64,000 nucleotides of DNA, from contig LR134390.1 of assembly GCA_900637705.1 (NCBI GenBank), forward strand, positions 744,001 through 808,000. The letters run 5' to 3'. The notes beneath the pieces were generated by a model. It did not search any database. It worked only from the letters and a program-made list of their open reading frames with translations, and had not been told where the DNA came from. Within the stretch, counting starts at the first letter, position 1. Every line of letters begins with the position of its first letter. This stretch comes from Fusobacterium varium. GTDB taxonomy: Bacteria > Fusobacteriota > Fusobacteriia > Fusobacteriales > Fusobacteriaceae. Position numbers and translations under genes: made by a program. This document shows, piece by piece, positions 8,315 to 17,126 of this stretch.

Positions 8315-11300
8315 ATGATTGAAAAGATTATAAAGGCAGTAAAGAGCAGCAACAAAAGAAGAGGAAGAAACATAACGATAGGGGCAGTAGTAGGATTTCT
8401 ATTGTCATGCACAGCAGTAATGGGAGCAGATAGCTATCTTTGGATAAAAGGAGATGGTGGAGAAATAGAATTTAATACAACTGAAACTGTTGATGGTAGT
8501 GGAAGTTGTAATGAAGGAAATTGGGATACAGAAAATCCATATGAAGATGTTGGAAATATTTGGGATACAGTAAAAAAAACTTATACAAACAATACGCTAT
8601 TGTCATCAAGTAAAGTTAATGACAAAGATGGGAACAAAGAGATAAGTTATGGACTTAGGTTAAGTGGTGACTTGACTGATGTGAATTTTGTAAATAATGC
8701 CTCAATAACAGGAGAAATGAGTAGTAGTGGTAATAGTTATGGTTATGGAATATATAATAAATCAGGTACAATGAAAAATATAACAAATGCAGGAGTAATA
8801 AGTGGCTCAGGTATTTATAATGGTAGTAGTGCTAGTTATGGTTCTGGAATATATAATAAATCAGGTACAATGAAAAATATAACAAATGCAGGAGTAATAA
8901 GTGGTACTGGTAGTAGTTCTAGTGGTTATGGTTTTGGTTATGGAATATATAATTCAGGTACAATGAAAAATATAACAAATAGAGGACTGATAAGTGGTAC
9001 AGGTAGTAGTGATAGTGGTACTGGTTATGGAATATATAATAGTTTAGGTACAATTGGAGATATAACAAATGCAGGAATAATAAATGGTTATGGTAATAGT
9101 ACTAGTGGTAAAGGTATTGGTTCTGGAATATATAATTTTAAATCTGAAATGGAAAATATAACAAATGCAGGACTGATAAGTGGTACTGGTAATAGTACTA
9201 GTGATGCTGGTACTGGTTCTGGAATAAATAATGATAGTGATGATAAAGAAATGGGAGCTATAACAAATACAGGGATAATAAGTGGTTATGGTACTGGTTC
9301 TAGTAGTGTTAGTGAGGGTTATGGAATATATAATAAATCAGGTACAATTGGAGATATAACAAATGCAGGACTGATAAATGGTTATGCTGCTAGTACTTCT
9401 GCTGCTTTTGCTTATGGAATATTTAATGATACTAATGCTATAAAAATAGGAAATATAACAAATACAGGGGTAATAAGTGGTTATGGTAATGGTTTAGATT
9501 CAGGGTCAACTGGTTCTTCAAGTACTGCTTTGGGTTTTGGAATATATAATAAAGATACAATGGGAAGTATAACAAATACAGGAATAATAAGTGGTATTGG
9601 TACTGGTGCTGGAATATATAATCACTCAGGTACAATGGGAGCTATAACAAATACAGGAGTTATTTATGGAACCAGTAATGCTATAAAGAAAAGTGATGGA
9701 ACTATAGATCCATCAAGTAATTATGGAATACTTGTAAATGGAGATAGTAATAATGATGTAGTTGATGGATTAACAATTGTTGATGAAACTCCTAAAGAAA
9801 ATGAAATATTAAACAAAGGTTTAATATTTAAGGCAGTGGTAGGAGGATATAAAGCAGAGGAAAAAGATTATAAAAAATTTGGAAAAACTTTTGATAATGG
9901 TGCAGGAATTACAATAATCAATGCTAAAGCAGTGGGAGATAAAGCTAATATATCAGGAACTGAAAGTTTAGAATTAAAAAAAGGAATTTTAACAACTGGA
10001 GATTCTCAAACAATAAATATTTCTTCAAGTAAGGGATATATATTAAACGGTATAACAAATACTTTGAAAGTTTTAGAGGGAAATAATGAACTTAATGGTT
10101 CAGTAATTAATGCATATAAAACAGCAGTTGTATTTGGAGATACAGGAGATAAAGAGCTGACTTTATTAGGAACAGTAGTAAATGGTGGAATAGATGGAAG
10201 TGCAGCTATATTAGGAAGTGACAATGGAGATACTTTAATACTTCAGTCTATGACTAGTAGTGGAGATACTCAAAATACTGTAGTTAATGGAAATATAAAT
10301 ATGGGAGCTGGAGCTGATACCCTTACAATTGGAGATGGCACAATAATTAATGGAATTCTTGATGGTGGAGATAGCGATTCTGAAGATACTCTTAATTTTG
10401 GAGTAAGTTCAGGTGCTAAGTCAATTCCAGGCGAAAGTCAAGGAATAAATATTATGCACAATATAACTAATTTTGAAAATATAAATGTAGGAGAAAATAC
10501 AAATGTTACTTTATTTGAGAAAACTATTGGTGCAGATGGAAAAGAAAAAGAATTAAAAGTAACAGGAGTAGAAGAAATAAACATAAAAGCAGGTGGAGTT
10601 CTTAATTTAAGAATAGACAGTCAGACAATAAAGAATGGAAGATATGAAGGACATGCCCTATTTGGAAATGCTGAACTTAAGATTAATGGAGATATTAGTC
10701 AGTTGCCAGGTGGTAAAACAGAAATTAAAGAAACAGAAGTTGAAAAATACAAAGTAGGAATATTTAACCTTATAACAAATGGATTGGGAATAAATTCTAT
10801 AATTGCTATGGACGGAATAACTTTAAATGAAAATCTTTTTGTTAAAACTAATTCTATATTGGATAAAGCTGTAATTTTAGAAGAGGATGAAGAAGGTGAA
10901 GGGAAAGGAGAAAAAGGAGATATAAAGATTGAAGACAATGAAGATATTTTTGTAATAAACAAAGAAATACCAAGAGATGAGCAAAAATATATAAAATTAA
11001 ATGAAATATATAAAGGAGTACATTCAAGTGCAAGGGAAAATTTTAATGCATTAAAAGATATTTTAACTTTAAATGCAGCAGGAGGAGATTATACATCAGT
11101 AACAGATAAAGAACAGCTAGCTATACTTTTATCTTACTTAAGTAATATCTACACAGAAACTCCATACTCATATTCAAGCGAACTTTCAAGAAAATCAATG
11201 GGAATGTTTAGAGATATAATCACAGAGAACCAGTTCAAACCAAATTTAAATCAGTGGTTGATAATGGGTGGATTAACTCACAGAGATGGAGGAACTAAAG

Positions 11301-12136
11301 ATACATATTATGGAAAAAATTATCATGGCTTTGATACGGGTACAGCAGATGTAGATGTGGATATGAAGCTTACTGGAGCTTACGCGCTTGGTAAATATGG
11401 ATATTCGGAAAATGTAGCATTAGGAGTAACAGCAGGAGGAAACAGAAGTGAAGCTAAACTTCCAATGTCAAAAGTAAAAGGAAACAGTGGATATGTAGGA
11501 GCTTTTGCAGAAAATTATAGAGGAAACCTTACACTGAAAGCAGGAGCAGGAATTCAATATTCAGAATATGATGCTAATAGAGCAACATTAGGAGGACACA
11601 GCTACAGTGAAAAATATTCAGATATGACATATGATATTTATCTAAATGGAAGATATTCTTATAATATAGGAGAAAACTTGTTCTTAGAACCATATGGAAC
11701 ATTATCATATACATATGTAGACCAAGAGGGAGCAGATGAAGGAAGCAAAGTATTAGCAATAGAAACAGATTCAAAATCATTTGATTATACAGCAGCTAAA
11801 GTGGGAGTAGACCTTAAGAAAGTAATCCCTCATGAAAAAGGAAAGAGTACGTTATCAGCAGGGGTAAGCTACACAAGACTGCTTACTGGTGCAGATGAAG
11901 AGAATATCACAGGAAGATTTAAAGGAGAAAGTGCAACTGATTTTGATATTCTAGTTCCTCACAAAAATGAACACAGCATAGGATTAAATGCTAAGTACGC
12001 ACTTGAACTTGAAAGTGGAATCCTATTTGATGTAAAAGGAAGCTACTCAGTAGAAAGAGATTCACATAATGGAACAGGTAAAAACAGAACAAAAGGTGAA
12101 TGGATAGTTGGCGCAGGAATAGGATACAAGTTCTAG
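8315..12136 (+). CDS. Autotransporter adhesin-like protein (type Va secretion)
   Basis: 1273 residues. A long basic, hydrophobic signal region (residues 1-38, with GAVVGFLLSCTAVMGA before the likely cleavage site) is followed by a passenger with ten imperfect repeats of the form xITNxGxISG...YGIYN (residues about 140-460). A glycine/asparagine-rich region typical of a beta-helix then runs to about 950, and a C-terminal beta-barrel translocator (from about residue 975, NQWLIMGG) ends in the outer-membrane signature GAGIGYKF. The protein should be exported by Sec and displayed on the outer membrane, probably as an adhesin. A GGGGGAGG ribosome site precedes the ATG. It follows a replication cassette and is bracketed by hairpin repeats, suggesting it moves or recombines as a unit. 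Confidence 0.93.
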   Translation: MIEKIIKAVKSSNKRRGRNITIGAVVGFLLSCTAVMGADSYLWIKGDGGEIEFNTTETVDGSGSCNEGNWDTENPYEDVGNIWDTVKKTYTNNTLLSSSKVNDKDGNKEISYGLRLSGDLTDVNFVNNASITGEMSSSGNSYGYGIYNKSGTMKNITNAGVISGSGIYNGSSASYGSGIYNKSGTMKNITNAGVISGTGSSSSGYGFGYGIYNSGTMKNITNRGLISGTGSSDSGTGYGIYNSLGTIGDITNAGIINGYGNSTSGKGIGSGIYNFKSEMENITNAGLISGTGNSTSDAGTGSGINNDSDDKEMGAITNTGIISGYGTGSSSVSEGYGIYNKSGTIGDITNAGLINGYAASTSAAFAYGIFNDTNAIKIGNITNTGVISGYGNGLDSGSTGSSSTALGFGIYNKDTMGSITNTGIISGIGTGAGIYNHSGTMGAITNTGVIYGTSNAIKKSDGTIDPSSNYGILVNGDSNNDVVDGLTIVDETPKENEILNKGLIFKAVVGGYKAEEKDYKKFGKTFDNGAGITIINAKAVGDKANISGTESLELKKGILTTGDSQTINISSSKGYILNGITNTLKVLEGNNELNGSVINAYKTAVVFGDTGDKELTLLGTVVNGGIDGSAAILGSDNGDTLILQSMTSSGDTQNTVVNGNINMGAGADTLTIGDGTIINGILDGGDSDSEDTLNFGVSSGAKSIPGESQGINIMHNITNFENINVGENTNVTLFEKTIGADGKEKELKVTGVEEINIKAGGVLNLRIDSQTIKNGRYEGHALFGNAELKINGDISQLPGGKTEIKETEVEKYKVGIFNLITNGLGINSIIAMDGITLNENLFVKTNSILDKAVILEEDEEGEGKGEKGDIKIEDNEDIFVINKEIPRDEQKYIKLNEIYKGVHSSARENFNALKDILTLNAAGGDYTSVTDKEQLAILLSYLSNIYTETPYSYSSELSRKSMGMFRDIITENQFKPNLNQWLIMGGLTHRDGGTKDTYYGKNYHGFDTGTADVDVDMKLTGAYALGKYGYSENVALGVTAGGNRSEAKLPMSKVKGNSGYVGAFAENYRGNLTLKAGAGIQYSEYDANRATLGGHSYSEKYSDMTYDIYLNGRYSYNIGENLFLEPYGTLSYTYVDQEGADEGSKVLAIETDSKSFDYTAAKVGVDLKKVIPHEKGKSTLSAGVSYTRLLTGADEENITGRFKGESATDFDILVPHKNEHSIGLNAKYALELESGILFDVKGSYSVERDSHNGTGKNRTKGEWIVGAGIGYKF
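8735..9690 (+). repeat. Tandem repeat array in the autotransporter passenger
   Basis: Ten imperfect units of about 90 bases share GGAATATATAAT (GIYN), ACAATGAAAAATATAACAAA (TMKNITN) and an ATAAGTGG (ISG) block, with variable Ser/Gly/Thr linkers between them. The first two units are nearly identical, indicating recent duplication. It is a coding repeat, not a CRISPR array: there are no constant repeats with unique spacers. Confidence 0.85.
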
Positions 12137-12232
12137 AATAGATAATACTTTAATCAAAATACACAGGATACTCTAAATAATTTTTTTAAGGAGAGCTTGA
12201 GTAGAGAAAACATTGATTAAGCCTGAATAAAC

Positions 12233-12300
12233 AAAAAAGTGTTCCCTTTTATCTATAAAGGTGAACACTTTTCTGATATTACTATCATGGTAGTGGATCA
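12233..12300 (+). repeat. Hairpin repeat flanking the autotransporter, copy 3; gene-free tail
   Basis: The 324 bases between the autotransporter stop and the next gene hold this element. Hairpin arms AAAAGTGTTCCCTTTTA and TAAAGGTGAACACTTTT surround a TCTA loop, followed by TGATATTACTATCATGGTA. The hairpin may act as the transcript terminator of the autotransporter. Its extended similarity to copy 1 goes beyond what termination needs. A further GTTCGCCTTTAGGG half-motif lies at about 12311. Confidence 0.6.
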
Positions 12301-12460
12301 CCAAATTATGGTTCGCCTTTAGGGTAGCGAGTCACCCAAATCATCATTCATATTTAAGGTAGGGAAACACCTATTATTATTTTTATCATATCACAATAAG
12401 AAGAAGTCAAAATGTAACATTGTTATAAAATGGTTCGCTAGATAAATTCTAGTCAAATAT

Positions 12461-13057
12461 TTACTCATCATCTATCTTAATATACATTGGAATGCATCCG
12501 TCTAAATATCTTTTGTTATTGGCAATCATAAAATCTCCAAAATATTCAAATTTACGTCTTCTATAAAGAGATTCAGCTTCTGGAACTGAATAAAGTGTTA
12601 TAAATGTTATTCCAATTACTTCAATAATATCATTAGTTATATATTCTAAAACTTTAGTAAATAAAAAATCACTTAAATAAAATTTTATTCCTTCTTTTTT
12701 TGAAATTTCACTCCAATACATATGATGAAATTCAGAGTCTAATGCAAAATTAGCTATTTCTACTCCAGAAGCATTATATCTCTGTTCTTCTTCTTTAACT
12801 CCTTTTCCCTCTTTATAACTAATCAAAGAAACTCCTGAAGCACTTAATGAAAAAAATCCAAGTATTTTTTTAGAACCTTCATCATCATAAATAAATAAGT
12901 ATGTTCTTGTTCCACGTTCATATATTGCATCATTAATTAAAAAATCATCCAATATTTCATTTCTACATGAAAAACCCTTAACTAAATCACAATTATCTCT
13001 AGTTAAGGGTTGCATTAATAATTTATTTTCATCTATTTCATTTACATATTTGAACAT
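12461..13057 (-). CDS. GNAT acetyltransferase, putative toxin of a TA pair
   Basis: 198 residues with GNAT features: a helical N-terminus, the core segment SGVEIANFALDSEF, and a C-terminal TLYSVPEAESLYRRRKFEYFGDF resembling the end of acetyltransferase folds (motif A itself is weak, lacking a clear Q/RxxGxG/A). The small gene upstream overlaps its start by 16 bases, the antitoxin-then-toxin order seen in GNAT toxin systems that acetylate aminoacyl-tRNA. Position next to a mobile-looking cassette fits an addiction module. The toxin role is inferred; it could be an ordinary acetyltransferase. Confidence 0.65.
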   Translation of the reverse strand: MFKYVNEIDENKLLMQPLTRDNCDLVKGFSCRNEILDDFLINDAIYERGTRTYLFIYDDEGSKKILGFFSLSASGVSLISYKEGKGVKEEEQRYNASGVEIANFALDSEFHHMYWSEISKKEGIKFYLSDFLFTKVLEYITNDIIEVIGITFITLYSVPEAESLYRRRKFEYFGDFMIANNKRYLDGCIPMYIKIDDE

Positions 13058-13218
13058 TTTTTATCCAGCTCCATAAGTTCTTTCATAATTTTTCTAGCTT
13101 CGGCAATAGCTGACTTTGCATTTTTTTCTTGTTTTTCATTAATAATTTTCATAAATTCTTTTGTTTTGTTAGGTGCTACAATAAATGGTATATTAGGTTT
13201 TCTAACAGATCTTATCAT
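13042..13218 (-). CDS. Small protein upstream of GNAT gene, putative antitoxin
   Basis: 58 residues starting at the ATG at 13218 with an AAGGAGG box, basic N-terminus (MIRSVRKPNIPFIVAPNKTKEF) and a helical C-terminal part (AIAEARKIMKELMEL). It is not a recognisable ribbon-helix-helix DUF1778 protein, the usual partner of GNAT toxins, so if this is a toxin-antitoxin pair the antitoxin type is unusual. Overlap with the downstream gene implies translational coupling. Confidence 0.55.
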   Translation of the reverse strand: MIRSVRKPNIPFIVAPNKTKEFMKIINEKQEKNAKSAIAEARKIMKELMELDKKCSNM

Positions 13219-13451
13219 ACTATCACCTCCTTCTTTATTTATATACATTTATATGTATTTTGTACATATATAATAACATATTATAAAAAAGAATTCAATC
13301 GAAATCTTGACTGAAAAATCAAAAAATCCTTGATTTCACTGGACTAAATTATTTTTTTGACAGTTAGAAATCTATCTTTTTCTCGTTAGAGCAGCATTTC
13401 TCTTTTTTTAATATAAAAAAATTAAAAAACAAAAATAGTTATATATTTATA

Positions 13452-14612
13452 TTAATTGATAGCTTTTTCTATTGCTTTTAAAAGAGCATAAATATCATCT
13501 GGGTATACTTCACCAATATTTCCAATTCTAAAGCTATCTATATCTGTAACTTTTCCAGGGTAAATAACAAATCCTTCTTTTTTTAATTTATAGTAAAAGT
13601 TTTCAAAATTATAATCTGGAGATTTTGGTGCAAAGAAAGTAGTAATTATTGGAGATTGGTATTCTTCAGGAATAAGAGATTTAAATCCTAAATTTTTCAT
13701 TCCATTTCTTAAAATAACATTATTTTTTCTATACCTTTTTTCTCTTTCTACTATACCACCTTCTTTTTCGAGTTCTAAAAGAGCTTGATAGAATGCTCTT
13801 ACTGTATGTGTTGGGGAAGTGAATCTCCATTTGCCATTATTTTCCTCCATAACTTTCCATTGACTATAGAGATCAAGAGAAAGAGAACGAGCCTGTCCTG
13901 AACAAGTTTCTAAGATATCTCTTTTGCATATAATAAAAGAAAATCCAGGAACTCCTTGAATACATTTATTTGAAGAACTAATTAAAAAATCAGCTTTTAC
14001 CTCCTCAATATCTATTTCTATTCCACCAAAACTTGACATAGCATCTACAATATATATTTTATTAAATTCTTTTACTAATTCTCCTATTTTTTCAATGGGA
14101 TTTAAAATTCCACTTGTAGTTTCGCTATGTACTACAGATACATGAGTGATATCTGGATTAGACTCAAGTATTTCTCTCACTATGTTGATATCTATAATAT
14201 CTTTATCACCAAATTTTTCTATGATATTATTTATTTTTAAAACCTGAGCAATTTCTCCCATTCTATCTCCATAAGCACCATTTGATAGAATTAATAATTT
14301 TCCATTTTCAGGAATGGAAGTACCAATGACAGATTCCACTCCAAAGGAACCACTTCCCTGCATAAGAACAGAAGTATATTTATTATAATTTTCTGAAGGT
14401 ACAACTAATTTGACCAATCTTTCTCTTATTTCCTGAACTATATTATTATATTCTTTATCCCAAGTACACCAGTCTTTGAGCATAGCTATTCTTACTCCAT
14501 TACTTGTAGTTAATGGTCCTGGTGTTAAAAGCAGATATGGTTTTTCTAGATATTCTTCTAAAGTATGCATTCTTAATTCCTCCCATTTATCTATTTTAGG
14601 CTCTTTCGCCAT
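13452..14612 (-). CDS. phnW: 2-aminoethylphosphonate-pyruvate transaminase PhnW
   Basis: PLP-dependent class V aminotransferase (386 residues) converting 2-aminoethylphosphonate plus pyruvate to phosphonoacetaldehyde plus alanine. Visible signatures are LLTPGPLTTS at the N-terminus, DWCTWDKEY, the GSGSFGVES cofactor loop, VDAMSSFGG with the PLP-contacting aspartate, and SSNKCIQGVPGF containing the Schiff-base lysine. Last gene of the phosphonate operon; it overlaps phnX by 17 bases. A later ATG (MHTLEEYLEKPY) would also give a normal N-terminus. Confidence 0.94.
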   Translation of the reverse strand: MAKEPKIDKWEELRMHTLEEYLEKPYLLLTPGPLTTSNGVRIAMLKDWCTWDKEYNNIVQEIRERLVKLVVPSENYNKYTSVLMQGSGSFGVESVIGTSIPENGKLLILSNGAYGDRMGEIAQVLKINNIIEKFGDKDIIDINIVREILESNPDITHVSVVHSETTSGILNPIEKIGELVKEFNKIYIVDAMSSFGGIEIDIEEVKADFLISSSNKCIQGVPGFSFIICKRDILETCSGQARSLSLDLYSQWKVMEENNGKWRFTSPTHTVRAFYQALLELEKEGGIVEREKRYRKNNVILRNGMKNLGFKSLIPEEYQSPIITTFFAPKSPDYNFENFYYKLKKEGFVIYPGKVTDIDSFRIGNIGEVYPDDIYALLKAIEKAIN

Positions 14613-15399
14613 TTATTAATTTTTTGTTAATGATATCTATTATATATGGAACTTTTGAAATATCTTCTATTACAAAATGAGCTCCAGCAGAAAGCATTTT
14701 TGAAGCAGTTTTTTCCATTTTTTCTTTTAATTCATTTTCAGGGAGGGGATTGACTTCTTCAAGGGATAATCCTAGTTCACTGCTTCCCTTTAGTATTCCA
14801 ACTGTCCACACTTTTGCATTTCTTCCCTCTTTAATATCAGAAATGGTATCTCCAATTTTCACAACACAATCTGTATCCTCTTCTCCAAGAATAAGCATAT
14901 TTTGATATATCATATATGGAGCAGGTCTTCCAGCTGGAACAGCATTAGGAGTAGTATAGTAATCTGGAAAGTATCCCTGAGATTTTGCACCAGCAGTGAT
15001 AATCTCCATCATTTCCTGTGTGTATCCTGTTGTTGAACCTATTTTCAATCCTCTTTCTCTCAAAATATTTACAGTTTCAATGCAATGTGGAACAGGTTCA
15101 GTATAGTCAGCAAGTATTTTAAAAAGCTTGTTTTCAAAATTTTTATAAAGCTCGTCTATATCATTTTCGTTCCACATTCTATTATATTTTTCTTTCCATA
15201 GAACAGTGACTCTATTAAGTGACAGCATAGCTTTGATATGATCTATTTTCAACATTCCCATAGGGCCTCTTGCTTCTTCCAGAGTTACATCTATATTTTT
15301 TTCTTTGAATATTTCAATAAAAACTTTTACTGGAGCAAAGCAGCCATAATCTACAGTAGTTCCAGCCCAGTCAAAAATTATTAGATTTATTTTTTTCAT
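14596..15399 (-). CDS. phnX: Phosphonoacetaldehyde hydrolase PhnX
   Basis: HAD-family enzyme (267 residues) that splits the C-P bond of phosphonoacetaldehyde to acetaldehyde and phosphate. The nucleophile motif is FDWAGTTVDYG near residue 9; GPMGMLKIDHIKAML carries the cap-domain lysine that forms the Schiff base; STTGYT and the late acidic VKIGDTISDIKEG motif complete the HAD core. It lies between the permease (two-base gap) and phnW (overlap), giving the complete two-step degradation pathway. Confidence 0.95.
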   Translation of the reverse strand: MKKINLIIFDWAGTTVDYGCFAPVKVFIEIFKEKNIDVTLEEARGPMGMLKIDHIKAMLSLNRVTVLWKEKYNRMWNENDIDELYKNFENKLFKILADYTEPVPHCIETVNILRERGLKIGSTTGYTQEMMEIITAGAKSQGYFPDYYTTPNAVPAGRPAPYMIYQNMLILGEEDTDCVVKIGDTISDIKEGRNAKVWTVGILKGSSELGLSLEEVNPLPENELKEKMEKTASKMLSAGAHFVIEDISKVPYIIDIINKKLINGERA

Positions 15400-15401
15400 A
15401 A

Positions 15402-17126
15402 TTAAACATTCTCCTTTTTTATTTTATTTTTTCTTTTTTGTAAAAAGTTTAAAATTATTTGATATATTATTTTAATTATTACATTTGTTAATAGTATGAT
15501 TATAGACATTGCAGAAGCTTTTGCAATCTCTCCAGTATCATCTAAATTGATTACTGCAATAGAAAGCAGACTCAGATTTGATGTATAAAGGAATACAAGA
15601 GCTGAAATAGTTACCATAGAATTTACAAAATAATAAAAGAATATCTCTAATATTGATTCTAGACACATTGGAAAAGTTACATTGAAAAATGTTTTGTACC
15701 ATGGAATTCCCATAGAAAGGGAAACTCTTTCAAATTCTTTATCTAATTTCTTTAAGGCTGTGTTAGCTGTTAAAAAAGATATTGAATAAAAATGTATCAC
15801 ATTTGCTAACACCATTATCCAAATGGTTTTATATATTGAATTAAAGGGATTCATTATATTTATATTTAAAAAAGGTATTGTAAAATAACTTTTATTGAAA
15901 AAGAATATAAATGAAATTCCTATTACCATTCCAGGAAGTGCTAAAGGGACAAGAGAAAGAAAATATATAATTTTATCTTTTAAAGTCTTATTTTCTTTTT
16001 TCTCAATTAAATAGGCACTCATAAATGTCATAAAAGTTCCAAATATTCCTGAAAGTATCGCTAGAATAAATGAATTTTTAAAAAATATCTCAATTCCACC
16101 ATTATAATCGTAAAATTTAAAATTATTTAAACTAAAGCTAAGATTATAAGGCCATAATTTTGAAAAAGCAGAAACAAATATGGTAATAAAAATTGAAAGT
16201 ATAAAAAAACAAATTAAAATAGTATAAATATAGAAAAAAGTATCACGTATCTTATTTTTTTTAGCTCTATAAACAATAGATTTAGCATTGAGAACGACTC
16301 CCTGTTTTTTCTGTATTTTCTGATCAATGAAAAATGCTATTACAGATGGAATAAGAAGTATGATGCTGACTACAGCACCCATCGCCATATTATTTTGCCC
16401 GACTACTTTTATATATACATCTGTAGCAAGAACGCTATAGTTTCCCCCAACTACTTTTGGAGCACCAAAATCTGTGAAAGAAAGTATAAATGCTATAATA
16501 AAAGAAGATATCATTCCATATTTCATATTTGGAAGAGTGATGGTAAAGAATTTCCTGAAATTGCTTGTTCCTAACATATCAGCAGCTTCATACAGCCTGT
16601 AATCAGTTGAGGAAAGGGCAATATTTAATACTAGAAATATTTGTGGAAAAATATATAGAACTTCTGCTATTATTATTCCAGTGGCACCATAGAGATTGAT
16701 ATCAAAAGCAAGCTGAGGAAATTTATCAAAGAAACCAGTAGTAACAGCTCCTTTTCTTCCAAAAAGATATACAAGAGATATCCCATGCATCATTGTAGGA
16801 GCAAAGAGAGGCATAAGGGCTATATATTTGAATATATTCTTATATTTGATTGTGGTTCTCTGGATACCATAAGCATAAATAAAAGCCAATAATAGAGAAA
16901 TTATGCTTGATGCTGCTGAAATAGTAAAAGTATTTTTTAATGAAATGAGAAGATTTTTATTAGAAAAATATTCTTTAAAATTGCCAAGTCCAATAAATTC
17001 TCCAGAATTATTTTCAAAAGATTTTATTAATAAAAGCCCCAAAGGAAAAACTATAATAATGATTAAAAATATAAGAATAAACCATGTAAATATTTCTCTG
17101 ATAATTTCATCTTTAGTTTTTTCCAT
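15402..17126 (-). CDS. Phosphonate ABC transporter permease, fused two-domain
   Basis: 574 residues with about 12 membrane segments in two homologous halves, each carrying a binding-protein-dependent permease loop that contacts the ATPase (EAADMLGTSNFRKFFTITLPNM in the first half, SLSMGIPWYKTFFNVTFPM in the second, given in parts). It is equivalent to PhnU and PhnV joined, as in FbpB/ThiP-type permeases. The order binding protein, ATPase, permease, phnX, phnW implies it imports 2-aminoethylphosphonate. Its start abuts the end of the ATPase gene. Confidence 0.88.
   Translation of the reverse strand: MEKTKDEIIREIFTWFILIFLIIIIVFPLGLLLIKSFENNSGEFIGLGNFKEYFSNKNLLISLKNTFTISAASSIISLLLAFIYAYGIQRTTIKYKNIFKYIALMPLFAPTMMHGISLVYLFGRKGAVTTGFFDKFPQLAFDINLYGATGIIIAEVLYIFPQIFLVLNIALSSTDYRLYEAADMLGTSNFRKFFTITLPNMKYGMISSFIIAFILSFTDFGAPKVVGGNYSVLATDVYIKVVGQNNMAMGAVVSIILLIPSVIAFFIDQKIQKKQGVVLNAKSIVYRAKKNKIRDTFFYIYTILICFFILSIFITIFVSAFSKLWPYNLSFSLNNFKFYDYNGGIEIFFKNSFILAILSGIFGTFMTFMSAYLIEKKENKTLKDKIIYFLSLVPLALPGMVIGISFIFFFNKSYFTIPFLNINIMNPFNSIYKTIWIMVLANVIHFYSISFLTANTALKKLDKEFERVSLSMGIPWYKTFFNVTFPMCLESILEIFFYYFVNSMVTISALVFLYTSNLSLLSIAVINLDDTGEIAKASAMSIIILLTNVIIKIIYQIILNFLQKRKNKIKKENV

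Noticed and set aside
9438-9635. Minus-strand open frames inside the autotransporter and other long genes
   Set aside because: They lie antisense to strong coding sequence, lack ribosome sites and have repetitive low-complexity translations.
8735-9690. CRISPR-like array
   Set aside because: Repeats are in-frame coding units with variable Ser/Gly linkers and clear protein periodicity, inside one open autotransporter gene; no cas genes.
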